DNA from: Deltaproteobacteria bacterium
Lineage (GTDB): Bacteria > Myxococcota_C > UBA6777
Direction of reading: 5' to 3'
NCBI GenBank assembly: GCA_006226375.1
Contig: SBHC01000014.1
Coordinates: 1-64,000, forward strand
Length of the DNA stretch: 64,000 nucleotides
Within the stretch, counting starts at the first letter, position 1; each line of letters starts with the position of its first letter. The notes beneath the pieces are model-generated. The model did not search any database. It saw nothing but the letters and a program-made list of their open reading frames with translations, and was not told where the DNA came from. The translations under genes were made by a program, and so were the position numbers. Of the stretch, positions 9,068 through 18,040 are shown one piece after another.

Positions 9068-10234
9068 TTAGGAATCGGGGTTACGAATGGCGTCGAGGAA
9101 GGTTTTGGCGGCTGCGATGCCATGGTGTCTAGCAAGAGCACGCAGCCCCCGGATAGGCACCTTGGAGAAACGATTGGCAAGACGCTGGACCTGACCTTCC
9201 GGGATCTCCGGGGGAATGGCTGCGACATAATCTTCCCGGAGCTTGCGGATCGCTGGGCCCAATTGTCGTTCCAGCCACTCCTCTACCGCAAGGTCCAATT
9301 CTTCCAGGAGGATGTTTTCGGCATGGATCAGATTCTGCTCAATCTTGTGGCGACGTTCTTTTCCTGCTTCTTGCAGCGTGTCTACATCGAGCACAAGAAT
9401 GTGATGAGCCTTCGCTGCTATGCTATCAACATTTCGAGGAATGCCCAGGTCCACAATCACAGACACATCTGCGAGTCGTTGGAGAACACCTTCGTTAATG
9501 ATCTGCGATGCTGGAGTGGCACAAACGAGAGCGTGGAGAGGCGGCGGAGAAGCTAAGAACTCGTCCAGGCTATGGAGCTGTGTTGGACATTGAAGCTGTG
9601 GAGCAAAGGTTTCTGCGCGGGAGCGGGTTCGGTTGACCAAGTGCAGGGTCGTGTCGGGGCGTTCGTGCAGCACACGCGCCGCGATCTGGCCCATCTCACC
9701 CATCCCCACAATGCCGATGTGAGCGTTCTCAGGGATATGTTGTTCCAGCACAGGTTTGGCAAGGCTGAACAAGGAGGTGTTGAGCGGGGCAAGCTCGACT
9801 TCACGGCGCACACGTTTGGCGATTCGAAACGCGGTGGTGAAGGCAAAGCGGGTGTCTTTGCCGACCGTCCCTTCTTTTTCAGCTTCGGCAAACGCCTCTC
9901 GGGTTTGCTGCATGATCTGGTATTCGCCAGGGTTGAGGGAGTCGAGGGAGGAGGCGATCCGTGAGAGTTGTTCGACGGCTCCCTCGCCCACATAGGCATA
10001 ACATCGCCCTGCGTCGGAGGGCGCAAGAAGCTGCTTGGCTTCTGTGACTCCCATGGTTTCTGGCAAAGATGCAATGACGTCGCAGCGGTTGCAGGTGTTT
10101 AGGAACACCACCTCGCGCAAGCCACGTTCGACCCATTGTTGATGGGGTGTGGACTGAATGTGGTTTTGCCAATGTTCGAGAGCCGTAGCACCCCCTCGGC
10201 GGTACGAGACTCCAATCAATGCCAGACGTTCCAT
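9068..10234 (-). CDS. hemA: Glutamyl-tRNA reductase
   Basis: HemA reduces glutamyl-tRNA(Glu) to glutamate-1-semialdehyde, the committed step of the C5 haem pathway. The 388-residue product opens LALIGVSYRRGG and contains the catalytic NTCNRCD motif, with nucleophile Cys48. The NADPH-binding domain has GIVGMGEMGQIAARVL and HLVNRTRSRAE. The C-terminal helical dimerisation domain is somewhat short for the family, which is usually 400-430 residues. It is the first gene of the minus-strand run hemA-hemC-kinase-regulator-hemE. Its promoter should lie in the 430-base gap shared with the divergent methionine aminopeptidase gene. Confidence 0.95.
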   Translation of the reverse strand: MERLALIGVSYRRGGATALEHWQNHIQSTPHQQWVERGLREVVFLNTCNRCDVIASLPETMGVTEAKQLLAPSDAGRCYAYVGEGAVEQLSRIASSLDSLNPGEYQIMQQTREAFAEAEKEGTVGKDTRFAFTTAFRIAKRVRREVELAPLNTSLFSLAKPVLEQHIPENAHIGIVGMGEMGQIAARVLHERPDTTLHLVNRTRSRAETFAPQLQCPTQLHSLDEFLASPPPLHALVCATPASQIINEGVLQRLADVSVIVDLGIPRNVDSIAAKAHHILVLDVDTLQEAGKERRHKIEQNLIHAENILLEELDLAVEEWLERQLGPAIRKLREDYVAAIPPEIPEGQVQRLANRFSKVPIRGLRALARHHGIAAAKTFLDAIRNPDS

Positions 10235-10664
10235 AACCTCAACGTCACTTTCTATCGGTCTTTAGGCTCCCCACGGGAGGGGCAGTGTTGGGTTTGCATA
10301 CTCATGGGAATGGATCCTTGCTTACGAGGCGTTGTTTCGATGAGATTGTTGGCTTTTCCATGGAAATTGAATTCCTGTGTGCAACCAACGTCAAAACCGG
10401 GGAAGCAACCATGTCCATCGATGGGCTTTGGGATGCAAAGGGTATCCCCGGTGAGGGTCCATTCTTGCACGGCCATGGTGTATCACAACCCTTTAGCCTT
10501 GACCAGATGGTTTCCCCTCGACCTCTCCAAAAATGGGTCTCCCTGAGCATTCTGTCAAAGGTATGGGCCTTGACGGAGAAGGTCGAACAAACGAGTATGG
10601 CAGGCTGCGGTCCTCGCATTCCGCGTTACGGAAGTTTCTATGGGTGTTGTTTGTGGAGAACTGG
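10235..10664. other. Divergent intergenic region between hemA and map
   Basis: About 430 bases separate two genes transcribed outwards, so both promoters should be here. Open frames exist in this stretch on both strands, but they lack good ribosome sites, show no recognisable family and overlap the neighbouring starts. No riboswitch or clear promoter hexamers could be assigned by eye. Confidence 0.4.
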
Positions 10665-11423
10665 ATGTCGATTGATCAACAAGATGACTTTGAGGGAATG
10701 AAGCGCATAGGCACGATCGTTGCCAACTGCCTTGCCCTGCTTAAGGTGGCTGCGCGTCCCGGTATGACTACCGCAGAGTTGGATGAAATGGCGGGTCGTT
10801 ACCTGGAAAGCCAAGGCGCTATTTCGGCTCCCAAGAGTGTCTATAAGTTTCCTGGGTATGTTTGCCTCAGCCTGGAGAAATCTGCAGCTCACGGCATTCC
10901 TGATGGGACGAAGATCCAAGAGGGAGACCTGCTGAACATCGATGTCTCGGCTCACAAAGATGGCTTCTATGCTGACAACGGAGAATCCATCGTCGTCGGG
11001 CAGGGCGCACCCGAAAAACAATTTTTGTGCAAAGCGGTCAACCAGGCCTTGGACGTCGCTCTGCGCTCGGCCCGAGCCGGTGCTCCCATCGCGAGCATGG
11101 GAAAGAAAGTCGAAAAGATGGCCCGTAACTACGGCCTGACTGTGATTCAAAATCTTGGAGGCCATGGCATCGGTCGGTCGCTGCACGAAGCGCCCGAGTT
11201 CATCCCAAGCTTTCACGACCGTCGTGACAAGCGAGTCTTTTCCAACAACCAGGTTGTCGCGATTGAGCCGTTCCTTTCCAACGGCGCGACCTGGATCGAG
11301 CAAGCGGATGACGGCTGGACTTTGTTCCACCCCAAGTACTACACCGCGCAGCGTGAACACACCGTCATGATCACCAAGAGCCAGCCATACATCTTTACGC
11401 AGCCTGACACATCGTTCGATTAG
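10665..11423 (+). CDS. map: Type I methionine aminopeptidase
   Basis: The enzyme removes the initiator Met from nascent proteins using a two-metal centre. The 252-residue product has all five metal ligands in order: Asp in LLNIDVSAHKDGF, Asp in YADNGES, His in GGHGIGRSLHE, Glu in VVAIEPF and Glu in QREHTVMI. The ATG at 10665 follows TGGAGAACTGG; the longer in-frame ORF starting 44 codons upstream is rejected because the family begins close to the chosen start. Its stop overlaps by four bases the stop of the convergent SRAP-domain gene. Confidence 0.93.
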   Translation: MSIDQQDDFEGMKRIGTIVANCLALLKVAARPGMTTAELDEMAGRYLESQGAISAPKSVYKFPGYVCLSLEKSAAHGIPDGTKIQEGDLLNIDVSAHKDGFYADNGESIVVGQGAPEKQFLCKAVNQALDVALRSARAGAPIASMGKKVEKMARNYGLTVIQNLGGHGIGRSLHEAPEFIPSFHDRRDKRVFSNNQVVAIEPFLSNGATWIEQADDGWTLFHPKYYTAQREHTVMITKSQPYIFTQPDTSFD

Positions 11424-12118
11424 AACAGGGATAAATTCTCTGGGGGAGGCTGCTCTTCGAATCGTTCGAGGTTGGAGGCGTTGTTCACGGATACCCGGTT
11501 CACCTGCTTGTTGACGGGGTAGTACGAGAACGCGTCGGCCGGGTAGGGCTGCATCACCTCTTGCAGGTTACGTAGGTCAAAGGATTCGTTGTTGAGCCAG
11601 AGTCCCCAGTGCTTTTCGGGGAGAATCACTGGCATGCGGTCGTGAATGGGCTGGATGATGGAGTTGGCCTCCGTCGTCAAGATCGTGCAGGTCGAGAGGG
11701 GAGGCTGTTCGGGAGGTGACCAACGATCCCACAATCCTGCCATCGCGAACAGTGGTTCTTCAGGAAGATGAATGAACATGGGAACTTTGCCTTGGGGTGT
11801 TTTCTGCCATTCGTAGAATCCACTCGCAGGAATTAAACAACGACGTTTGCGAAAGGGCATCCGAAAGCTTGCCTTCTCGTGGGCGGTCTCGCTTCGTGCG
11901 TTGATTGGGCGACGACTGCCCGCTTCACGGCTCCAGTGGGGTACCAAGCCCCAAGAGAGCTTGCCGAGGTGACGCTGTCCAGCCTTGCTCACGATGGCAG
12001 ACACTTCATGGGTCGGAGCGATGTTGTAGCTTGCCTCAGCCCCTTGGTGAACATGGTCTACAGCGAACACTTCACAGATCTCATCTTCGGTTGCAGTCAA
12101 CACAAAGCGGCCACACAT
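11420..12118 (-). CDS. SRAP-domain protein (HMCES/YedK family)
   Basis: A 232-residue SOS-response-associated peptidase-like protein. The family forms a stable covalent link to abasic sites in single-stranded DNA through the Cys2 exposed after Met removal. The N-terminus is MCGRF, as required. Other active-site landmarks are NARSET, the GFYEW glutamate and the IHDRMPVIL histidine. The length matches the family. It is convergent with map and shares four bases with it at the stop codons. Confidence 0.93.
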   Translation of the reverse strand: MCGRFVLTATEDEICEVFAVDHVHQGAEASYNIAPTHEVSAIVSKAGQRHLGKLSWGLVPHWSREAGSRRPINARSETAHEKASFRMPFRKRRCLIPASGFYEWQKTPQGKVPMFIHLPEEPLFAMAGLWDRWSPPEQPPLSTCTILTTEANSIIQPIHDRMPVILPEKHWGLWLNNESFDLRNLQEVMQPYPADAFSYYPVNKQVNRVSVNNASNLERFEEQPPPENLSLF

Positions 12119-12229
12119 GAACTCTAGGACTCTCCGGGCTGTGAAAGTGAAAGCATTGGCTTGCGGAGGAATTGCGATGTTTCCTCCCCTTAAGTAGTAT
12201 CACAGCATCATCAGCTTGTGAGGATTCAC

Positions 12230-13849
12230 ATGGAAAAAGATACAATGGAAGGGAAGCGTCCCCAGGCTTCGTCGTGGATTTCTTTCTCGCTCCTGTTGTT
12301 GGGGTTGCTGGGGTACATGCTTTGGCCTTGGGCGTCGTGTCCGCTCCTGCCGTCGATGGACCTGCCTGCTCATCTCGCTCTGGTCGAGGCGATGCACCAC
12401 GTCGGACAGTCCGGTTCGCTGCTGGCGGACAAGTTTGTGTGGGGCCTGTTTCCTGCGCCGAACTCGATGTTCTATCTCCTGACCTATGCGTTGAGTTGGA
12501 TCATGCCTGTTGCGTGGGCAGGTCGTGTGATCTTTCTCGGAGCGATGGTGTTCCTTCTGATCTCGGGGGTGGTGTTTGCTCGCGCGATGGGACGCAGCCC
12601 ATGGATCGCTTTTGCGATGCTTCCTTTCTTAGGACAATGGGTGCTGCTGGAAGGATTCCTCGACTTCTACATCGGTGTTGCGTTTCTGCTTCTTGCGCTG
12701 GGTATGCTCCATCAGTACCTCAAGGAGCCAACGTGGGGACAAGCCACAACTGTCGGCGTTCTCGGAGTGTTGGTGTTTTTCTCCCATGTCCAAGCGTTCA
12801 TGTTTTATGGATTGTTGGGCGGCGCGCTGTTTGTTCTTCACGCTGTCTTTGAGCGGAAGTTGGAGGCGGAACCTTCACCGTGGTCCTCGCTCATTCAGCG
12901 TTGGGCCGTTGCCTTTGTTCCATGTTTGCTGGCTGTGGTGGCGTGGTTTGTGACGTCGTACAGCTCGCTCGGCTCATCCACCTGGCAACACAACGCGAAG
13001 ATGCTCTTTCCGTCGTACGGCAAGCGATTGGCGATGATGTTTCACCAGAGCATCTTAACCTTTGGGACTGGGCAAGAGCGTGTGGTTGTTGGACTCGTTC
13101 TGGGTCTTTGGCTGTGCCGAACGTTTATGTACTGGGCAACGGAGCGTGAGCCTCATGATTGGATTCGAGACTCGTTCCTGCATCTTGCCCTGGCCATTGT
13201 GCTCGCTGTCTTTTTCTTTGCGCCTCTGAACATCGGGTTGTACTGGAACTTATACAACCGCAGCGTCCTCTTGTTGTGGTTTCTGGTGGTTTGTGCCTTG
13301 ATGCCAGCGGGCCAGATTCGTTCGGACATTGGAGGCATGCTTGCGACCCTACCTCTCGCGGTCACCTTGAGTGTGACTCACCTTCAATGGCAGCAGAGCT
13401 TTCAGGCTTGGCGTGCCCACACCCGGGGCTTCTCTGAGGTGTTGCATCAGGCGCCCAAACAGACGCGCTTGTTCTATGTGGTTCAGACCCGAAAGCCTTA
13501 TGTTGGAACTCGGAACACCTACTTGTGGCGACATCTTGGGCACTATCATACGTTGTGGAACCAAGGGACCACGTCGTATTCGTTTGGCTTGCAGCCCGGT
13601 CGGATCATTCGTGAGAGGCATCCTGTGCCTCACCACGAAGCCAAACAATACGGCCGGGTGCGTGACTTGGAGCGACTCGAATTGATCGGTTGCTTTGATG
13701 TGGTGCTGTTGTCTGGAACGGTGGAGGTGGAGAAAAAGTTTCCTCGGCGGTACTCGTTAATCGCTCGGAAACATGCGTGGTCGTTGTATCGAGTGACGCC
13801 GCGAGGACGCTGCAAAACGACCAAGGGGAACCCAACCAAACGTCGGTAA
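12230..13849 (+). CDS. Polytopic membrane protein, GT-C-like, unknown substrate
   Basis: A 539-residue protein with roughly ten hydrophobic segments in its first 400 residues and a soluble C-terminal part of about 140 residues. Shortly after the first membrane segment lies SMDLPAHLALVEAM, where the D-x-P-x-H pattern resembles the first-loop acidic motif of GT-C glycosyltransferases. A distant paralogue at 35760-37373 has LDWPLHMSQG at the same position and a similar soluble tail containing YSF and ending in a YxLIAxKxxWxL pattern. A sugar-transfer role is inferred from fold only. The ATG at 12230 has GAGGA six bases upstream and is preferred to a GTG four codons earlier. Confidence 0.7.
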   Translation: MEKDTMEGKRPQASSWISFSLLLLGLLGYMLWPWASCPLLPSMDLPAHLALVEAMHHVGQSGSLLADKFVWGLFPAPNSMFYLLTYALSWIMPVAWAGRVIFLGAMVFLLISGVVFARAMGRSPWIAFAMLPFLGQWVLLEGFLDFYIGVAFLLLALGMLHQYLKEPTWGQATTVGVLGVLVFFSHVQAFMFYGLLGGALFVLHAVFERKLEAEPSPWSSLIQRWAVAFVPCLLAVVAWFVTSYSSLGSSTWQHNAKMLFPSYGKRLAMMFHQSILTFGTGQERVVVGLVLGLWLCRTFMYWATEREPHDWIRDSFLHLALAIVLAVFFFAPLNIGLYWNLYNRSVLLLWFLVVCALMPAGQIRSDIGGMLATLPLAVTLSVTHLQWQQSFQAWRAHTRGFSEVLHQAPKQTRLFYVVQTRKPYVGTRNTYLWRHLGHYHTLWNQGTTSYSFGLQPGRIIRERHPVPHHEAKQYGRVRDLERLELIGCFDVVLLSGTVEVEKKFPRRYSLIARKHAWSLYRVTPRGRCKTTKGNPTKRR

Positions 13850-13889
13850 ATGCGAGAGTTTGTTCGAGGGGAGACCTTGTTGTAGTCGC

Positions 13890-15152
13890 CTAGGAAGGTT
13901 TCTTGGGGGGGAAGGTGTCAGAGGTGAGGAAGGTCATGCCGGCGCTTCGAAGTCGTTCGAGTAAGGTCTGACCCATGGAGATGGACGGAGTGACAACCCC
14001 AAACTCTTCGGGGAGTTTGTCTTGGTCTTGGGCAAGGCAGATGGCCGACTCCGAGAGCATTATGGCGGTTGCGCCGTAGCCTGGATCTTTTTCTCCCCGG
14101 ACCAATCCATACACACGGTGCTCTCCTGCTTTGCCGAGCAGGTAGGTGTTAAAGTAGCCTTCTTCTTGCTGCTTTTTGGAGGGTCCTTCTCCAGGTGCCG
14201 GAAGAACGGTGCTTTGTAGCAGCTTGCGCGTGGGAGCAAACGAAACCATCAAGCCAAACGTTCCCAGGCCCAGGGTGATGGTTGTTGCCATGAACCAGCC
14301 GCGGAAGCCTTTGGGGGTGGACATGACCTCACTGTAGCGGAAGTTTTCTCCGTAGGGATAACCTCGCAGAGCGTGGGCGCGTCGGACAACACGGGTGTTG
14401 ATGCTGGCCATCACAAACGGTGCGGTGTATCGCTTGATATCAGGATCCCACTTCATACCCATTTGGTCGGAGCCATCGGGTCCTTTGGGTCCACCTTTGG
14501 GATTCAGTGCGTAGGGGTTGCCAAGAACCCGTCGGACCTTCTTGTCTTTGGCTTCCTGAAACATGTGGATCATGCTGGCGACGGTTCCGCCGCTGAAGCC
14601 TCCCTTGGTGGGTCCTGCATAGTATTTGACTTCCTCACAGTACACTCCATGCTTGGCCTTCATCTCTTCTTGAACCATCAAGCAGCCGAGGTCCGAAGGG
14701 ATGGAGTCGTAGCCACAGCAATGTACGATGCGCAGCTTTTTGGCCTTGGCATCTTCGTGATGGGCGTCGATCATATCGCGGATGAAAGGGGGCTCTCCTG
14801 TCAGGTCACAGTAGTGGGTCCCTTCCTTGACGCAGGCTGCAACGAGGGGCTTTCCGTATTTGGCGTAGGGACCCACTGTGGTGCAAACCACCTTGGCTCT
14901 CGACGCGATGGCTTCCAGGGATGCGCTGTCTTGGCTGTCTCCCGTAAGAATAGGAAGGTCCGACGCGCCGGAGTCGATCTGTGTGAGGTTGTCACGTAGG
15001 GTCTCTAGCTTGCTCTGGTTGCGACCGGCCAGGGCCCAGCGTAACTTCGAGCCGTCAGTCCCGTAGTGTTGGGTGAGGTATTCTGCAACCAATGTTCCCG
15101 TAAATCCTGTGGCACCCCACAGAACAACATCAAAGTCTCTCGTTTGACTCAT
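13890..15152 (-). CDS. Saccharopine dehydrogenase-like NAD(P)-binding reductase (trans-acting enoyl reductase-like)
   Basis: A 420-residue protein of the saccharopine dehydrogenase superfamily. A Rossmann start reads VVLWGATGFTGTLVAEYL, followed by WALAGRNQSKL and VVCTTVGPYAKYGKPLVAACV, then HYCDLTGE and CCGYDSIPSDLG, all characteristic of the branch that includes mycobacterial trans-acting enoyl reductase. A hydrophobic segment near residue 285 suggests membrane association, as in those relatives. Substrate unknown; a lipid double-bond reduction is possible. The ATG at 15152 has AAGGA eight bases upstream; the long upstream extension of the frame is rejected. It is divergent from a SufS-like gene. 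Confidence 0.83.
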   Translation of the reverse strand: MSQTRDFDVVLWGATGFTGTLVAEYLTQHYGTDGSKLRWALAGRNQSKLETLRDNLTQIDSGASDLPILTGDSQDSASLEAIASRAKVVCTTVGPYAKYGKPLVAACVKEGTHYCDLTGEPPFIRDMIDAHHEDAKAKKLRIVHCCGYDSIPSDLGCLMVQEEMKAKHGVYCEEVKYYAGPTKGGFSGGTVASMIHMFQEAKDKKVRRVLGNPYALNPKGGPKGPDGSDQMGMKWDPDIKRYTAPFVMASINTRVVRRAHALRGYPYGENFRYSEVMSTPKGFRGWFMATTITLGLGTFGLMVSFAPTRKLLQSTVLPAPGEGPSKKQQEEGYFNTYLLGKAGEHRVYGLVRGEKDPGYGATAIMLSESAICLAQDQDKLPEEFGVVTPSISMGQTLLERLRSAGMTFLTSDTFPPKKPS

Positions 15153-15323
15153 GTATTCATTCCTTGTTGGTAAAGCATCAACAATTCGGTTTGACTGATG
15201 TAACCTTTTTCGACGCGTTTGTCTTCCCTCCGTTTCACTCTCTGTACATCCATCATTCTTTTGTCTATACTGTCGTCGTTGTATGGGTTTTGTGTTTCTC
15301 TTGGGTTTGAGTGGGGTCGAACC

Positions 15324-16553
15324 GTGTATTGGGATAAGCGGCTGCGCAGTGATTTTCCGTTGTTGGAGCGGAAAATAGAAGGCAAGCCATTGGTGTATCT
15401 GGACAGCGGGGCGTCTGCGTTGCGGCCCAAAGTTGTCGTGGATGCCATGGTGAATTACGAATACCATCACCACGCCAACGTGCATCGTGGTGTGCACACC
15501 TTGAGCCAGGAAGCGACGGAAGCGTACGAACAAAGTCGACTTCTCTTGCAGCGATGGCTAGGGGCTGAGCATCCCGAAGAGATCATCTTCACGAGCGGTA
15601 CCACCGAGGCCATCAACCTTATCGCGGTGGGGTGGGCTGCCCCACGTTTGCAACCGGGCGATGAGATCGTGGTCTCTGTGATGGAGCATCACTCGAACTT
15701 TCTTCCCTGGCAACGTGTGGCGCAACAAACAGGTGCTCTTCTCAAGATCATTCCCTTGTGTGCTGAGACAGAAACGTTGGATGTCAGCGCTTTGGACACC
15801 CTCCTTACGAAGAAAACCCGACTGGTCAGCCTCGCTCATGTCTCCAACGTTCTTGGTTCTGTGCAGCCGTTGGCGGATGTCATTCAACGAGCCCATGATG
15901 TCGGAGCTGTCGTGGTTGTAGACGGCGCACAGTGGGTGCCACACAACCCGGCCTGTGTTGCAGAGTTGGGCTGTGATTTCTACGCAGTGTCGGCTCACAA
16001 AATGTATGGACCCACGGGTGTTGGTGCCTTGTATGGAAAGCTCGAACGTTTGGAAGAGATAGAGCCTTTTTTGGTGGGCGGAGGAATGGTCGAGGAGGTC
16101 TCAGAAACGGGCGCGACGTGGGCTGCCCTTCCAGCTCGTTTGGAAGCAGGGACTCCTCCGATTGCAGCGGCTGTCGGTTGGGGAACTGCGGTGCAGTATT
16201 TGGAGCGTTTGGAACAAGAGCCAGGCCGTCTCCTGGCGCACAGCAAGGATTTGATAACCTACGCCGTGGCGCAATTGCAAAACATCCCAGGCCTTCGTGT
16301 GTATGCGGCTGAGGCTGAGAGAGTGGGGGTCGTCTCCTTTAACTTGCAGGACGTCCATCCTTATGATCTGGGCCAACTCCTCGACATGGAAGGGGTGGCC
16401 ATTCGCACCGGTCATCATTGCGCTCAGGTGTTAATGAAGTCACTCCGGGTTCCTGGAACCGCCAGGGCTAGCTTTGGTGTGTACAACACACGCGAAGACG
16501 TTGACGCCTTTGTCGAGGCCATTGACGTCGCTCGCTCCATGCTGTTGGGTTAA
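15324..16553 (+). CDS. sufS: Cysteine desulfurase, SufS type
   Basis: A PLP enzyme that converts cysteine to alanine and passes sulfur as a persulfide to Fe-S assembly. With the GTG start at 15324 the product is 409 residues. The PLP Lys in SAHKMYGPTG is then residue 226 and the catalytic Cys in RTGHHCAQ is residue 366, almost the E. coli SufS numbering, which supports this start. The upstream in-frame ATG at 15219 would add a hydrophobic leader not seen in the family. EHHSNFLPWQ and SHVSNV-type segments (here AHVSNVLG) are typical of SufS/CsdA. No other suf genes are adjacent. Confidence 0.9.
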   Translation: MYWDKRLRSDFPLLERKIEGKPLVYLDSGASALRPKVVVDAMVNYEYHHHANVHRGVHTLSQEATEAYEQSRLLLQRWLGAEHPEEIIFTSGTTEAINLIAVGWAAPRLQPGDEIVVSVMEHHSNFLPWQRVAQQTGALLKIIPLCAETETLDVSALDTLLTKKTRLVSLAHVSNVLGSVQPLADVIQRAHDVGAVVVVDGAQWVPHNPACVAELGCDFYAVSAHKMYGPTGVGALYGKLERLEEIEPFLVGGGMVEEVSETGATWAALPARLEAGTPPIAAAVGWGTAVQYLERLEQEPGRLLAHSKDLITYAVAQLQNIPGLRVYAAEAERVGVVSFNLQDVHPYDLGQLLDMEGVAIRTGHHCAQVLMKSLRVPGTARASFGVYNTREDVDAFVEAIDVARSMLLG

Positions 16554-16625
16554 TCAAGGAATGTGAGACACAGCATTCATGAGAGTGAACAGGAAGAGAG
16601 TTTTTCACGAGCAAGGAGCGAGGTG

Positions 16626-17753
16626 ATGCAGCAAGGAACTCTTCGGATCATCCTGGTCGGACTGGCCCTGTTTTGGGGCAGCATGGGCTTGCGCTGTAGC
16701 GTCACTACAGACTCGTGCTCCACAGACTCTCCCTGCGCTGCGGGGTTGCTGTGTGTGCAAGGCCAATGTGTGGCCGGAAGCTCAGAGTTGTCCGTTGTCT
16801 CTGAACCTTCTCCACAAGAAGACAGCAGCGTTGAGCCCGAGCAACAACAACAAACCGAGCCTGTCGTAGAACAAGCAGCGGTGTGTCCTTCCACCTGTCA
16901 ATCCGGTAGTGATTGCATCCCCTGTGGTCCTGGTGTTGCATGTGTCAACTCATCGTGTACCAAACCTGCAGGTTGTCCTAACTCTTGTTCCTCCGATGCT
17001 GACTGTGGGATCGCCGCCTGTGGAACCAAAACCTCCTGTTCCGGAGGGCTATGTGCGGATCCCCCAGAGTGTCCGTCTTCTTGTACTCAAGACAGCGACT
17101 GCGCTGTGGCGGCTTGTGGTTCCAAAACCATCTGTGACAATGGCGCCTGTGCCGAACCTTCCACAACCTGTCCTTCCCAGTGTACCCGTGATGCAGACTG
17201 CGCCGTGGCGGCTTGTGGAGAGAACAAGCGCTGCGTGAACGGAGCGTGCCAGAAAGAGGTGGGGAGCTGCCCCAAAGCTTGTGCATCTGACCAGGTCTGC
17301 AACTCATCTGTCTGTGGAAACAAAACACAATGCCGTGGGGGTATCTGTGTGGAGCCCAAGACCGGGAACGTCTGTCCTGACACGTGCGACATTGACGCCG
17401 ATTGCACCAACGCACCTTGCGGAAACAAAGTCCGCTGCATTGGTCGGGTGTGCAAAGAGCCGCCTGCTGGTTGTCCTGCCAAGTGCACCCAAGATTCGGA
17501 ATGTGCCACCTCCGCTTGTGCGGACAGGCGGTTTTGCATCCAAGGTTTATGCACCGCACAAACCGGCGCATTGTGTCCATCCTCTTGTCAGTTTGATACG
17601 GAGTGCATGAGCGTTCGGAGCTGTTGCCCACGAACCAAATGCCGGAACGGCGTGTGCACCTTCACCGGCTGTCCCTGCTCCTGTGTGACCAACGCAGACT
17701 GCCAAAAAGCAGGGTGCACCCAACGTCGATGTATGCAAGGTGTTTGCATCTAA
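16626..17753 (+). CDS. Secreted protein with nine six-Cys repeats
   Basis: A 375-residue exported protein. The N-terminal hydrophobic segment ends near GLRC, so a lipoprotein is possible but the lipobox is not canonical. After a Ser/Glu/Gln-rich linker (about 60-95) come nine tandem repeats of about 30 residues with the Cys spacing C-x3-C-x5-C-x4-C-x5-C-x4-C; one copy reads CPNSCSSDADCGIAACG. Such repeats should be held by disulfides on the cell surface or outside the cell. The ATG at 16626 has AAGGAG upstream; an in-frame GTG at 16563 is less likely. Function unknown. Related in style, not in repeat type, to the two large proteins at 22612-29846. Confidence 0.8.
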   Translation: MQQGTLRIILVGLALFWGSMGLRCSVTTDSCSTDSPCAAGLLCVQGQCVAGSSELSVVSEPSPQEDSSVEPEQQQQTEPVVEQAAVCPSTCQSGSDCIPCGPGVACVNSSCTKPAGCPNSCSSDADCGIAACGTKTSCSGGLCADPPECPSSCTQDSDCAVAACGSKTICDNGACAEPSTTCPSQCTRDADCAVAACGENKRCVNGACQKEVGSCPKACASDQVCNSSVCGNKTQCRGGICVEPKTGNVCPDTCDIDADCTNAPCGNKVRCIGRVCKEPPAGCPAKCTQDSECATSACADRRFCIQGLCTAQTGALCPSSCQFDTECMSVRSCCPRTKCRNGVCTFTGCPCSCVTNADCQKAGCTQRRCMQGVCI

Positions 17754-18040
17754 GGCGTCTTGCTCTTCAGGAAAGCTTGGAGTCTATCGCACCCTCGCTG
17801 TTGTGAGACAACATTGTCTCTGCTTCTCCATCGTCTGCCTGTGACAACCGAGTCTCAAGGGGTCGTCTTGTTGGCGTGAGGGGGGCAGGGAGGCGTTGTA
17901 GCAGTCTGTTTTCTCAAGAACTTTTTGGATTGAGAGGGAAATGTCCAGGTGCGTTGGACGAAGAATTGCATCACTGTGGTGGCGAACGCGAGAGTGTTTT
18001 CTCGCAGTACATTTCCGATGAAAATGCAAAGGAGCTTTTT

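Noticed and set aside
10285-10701. A 138-codon plus-strand frame in the hemA-map gap
   Set aside because: Runs out of frame into map, lacks a ribosome site and family resemblance; the gap is better explained as a divergent promoter region.
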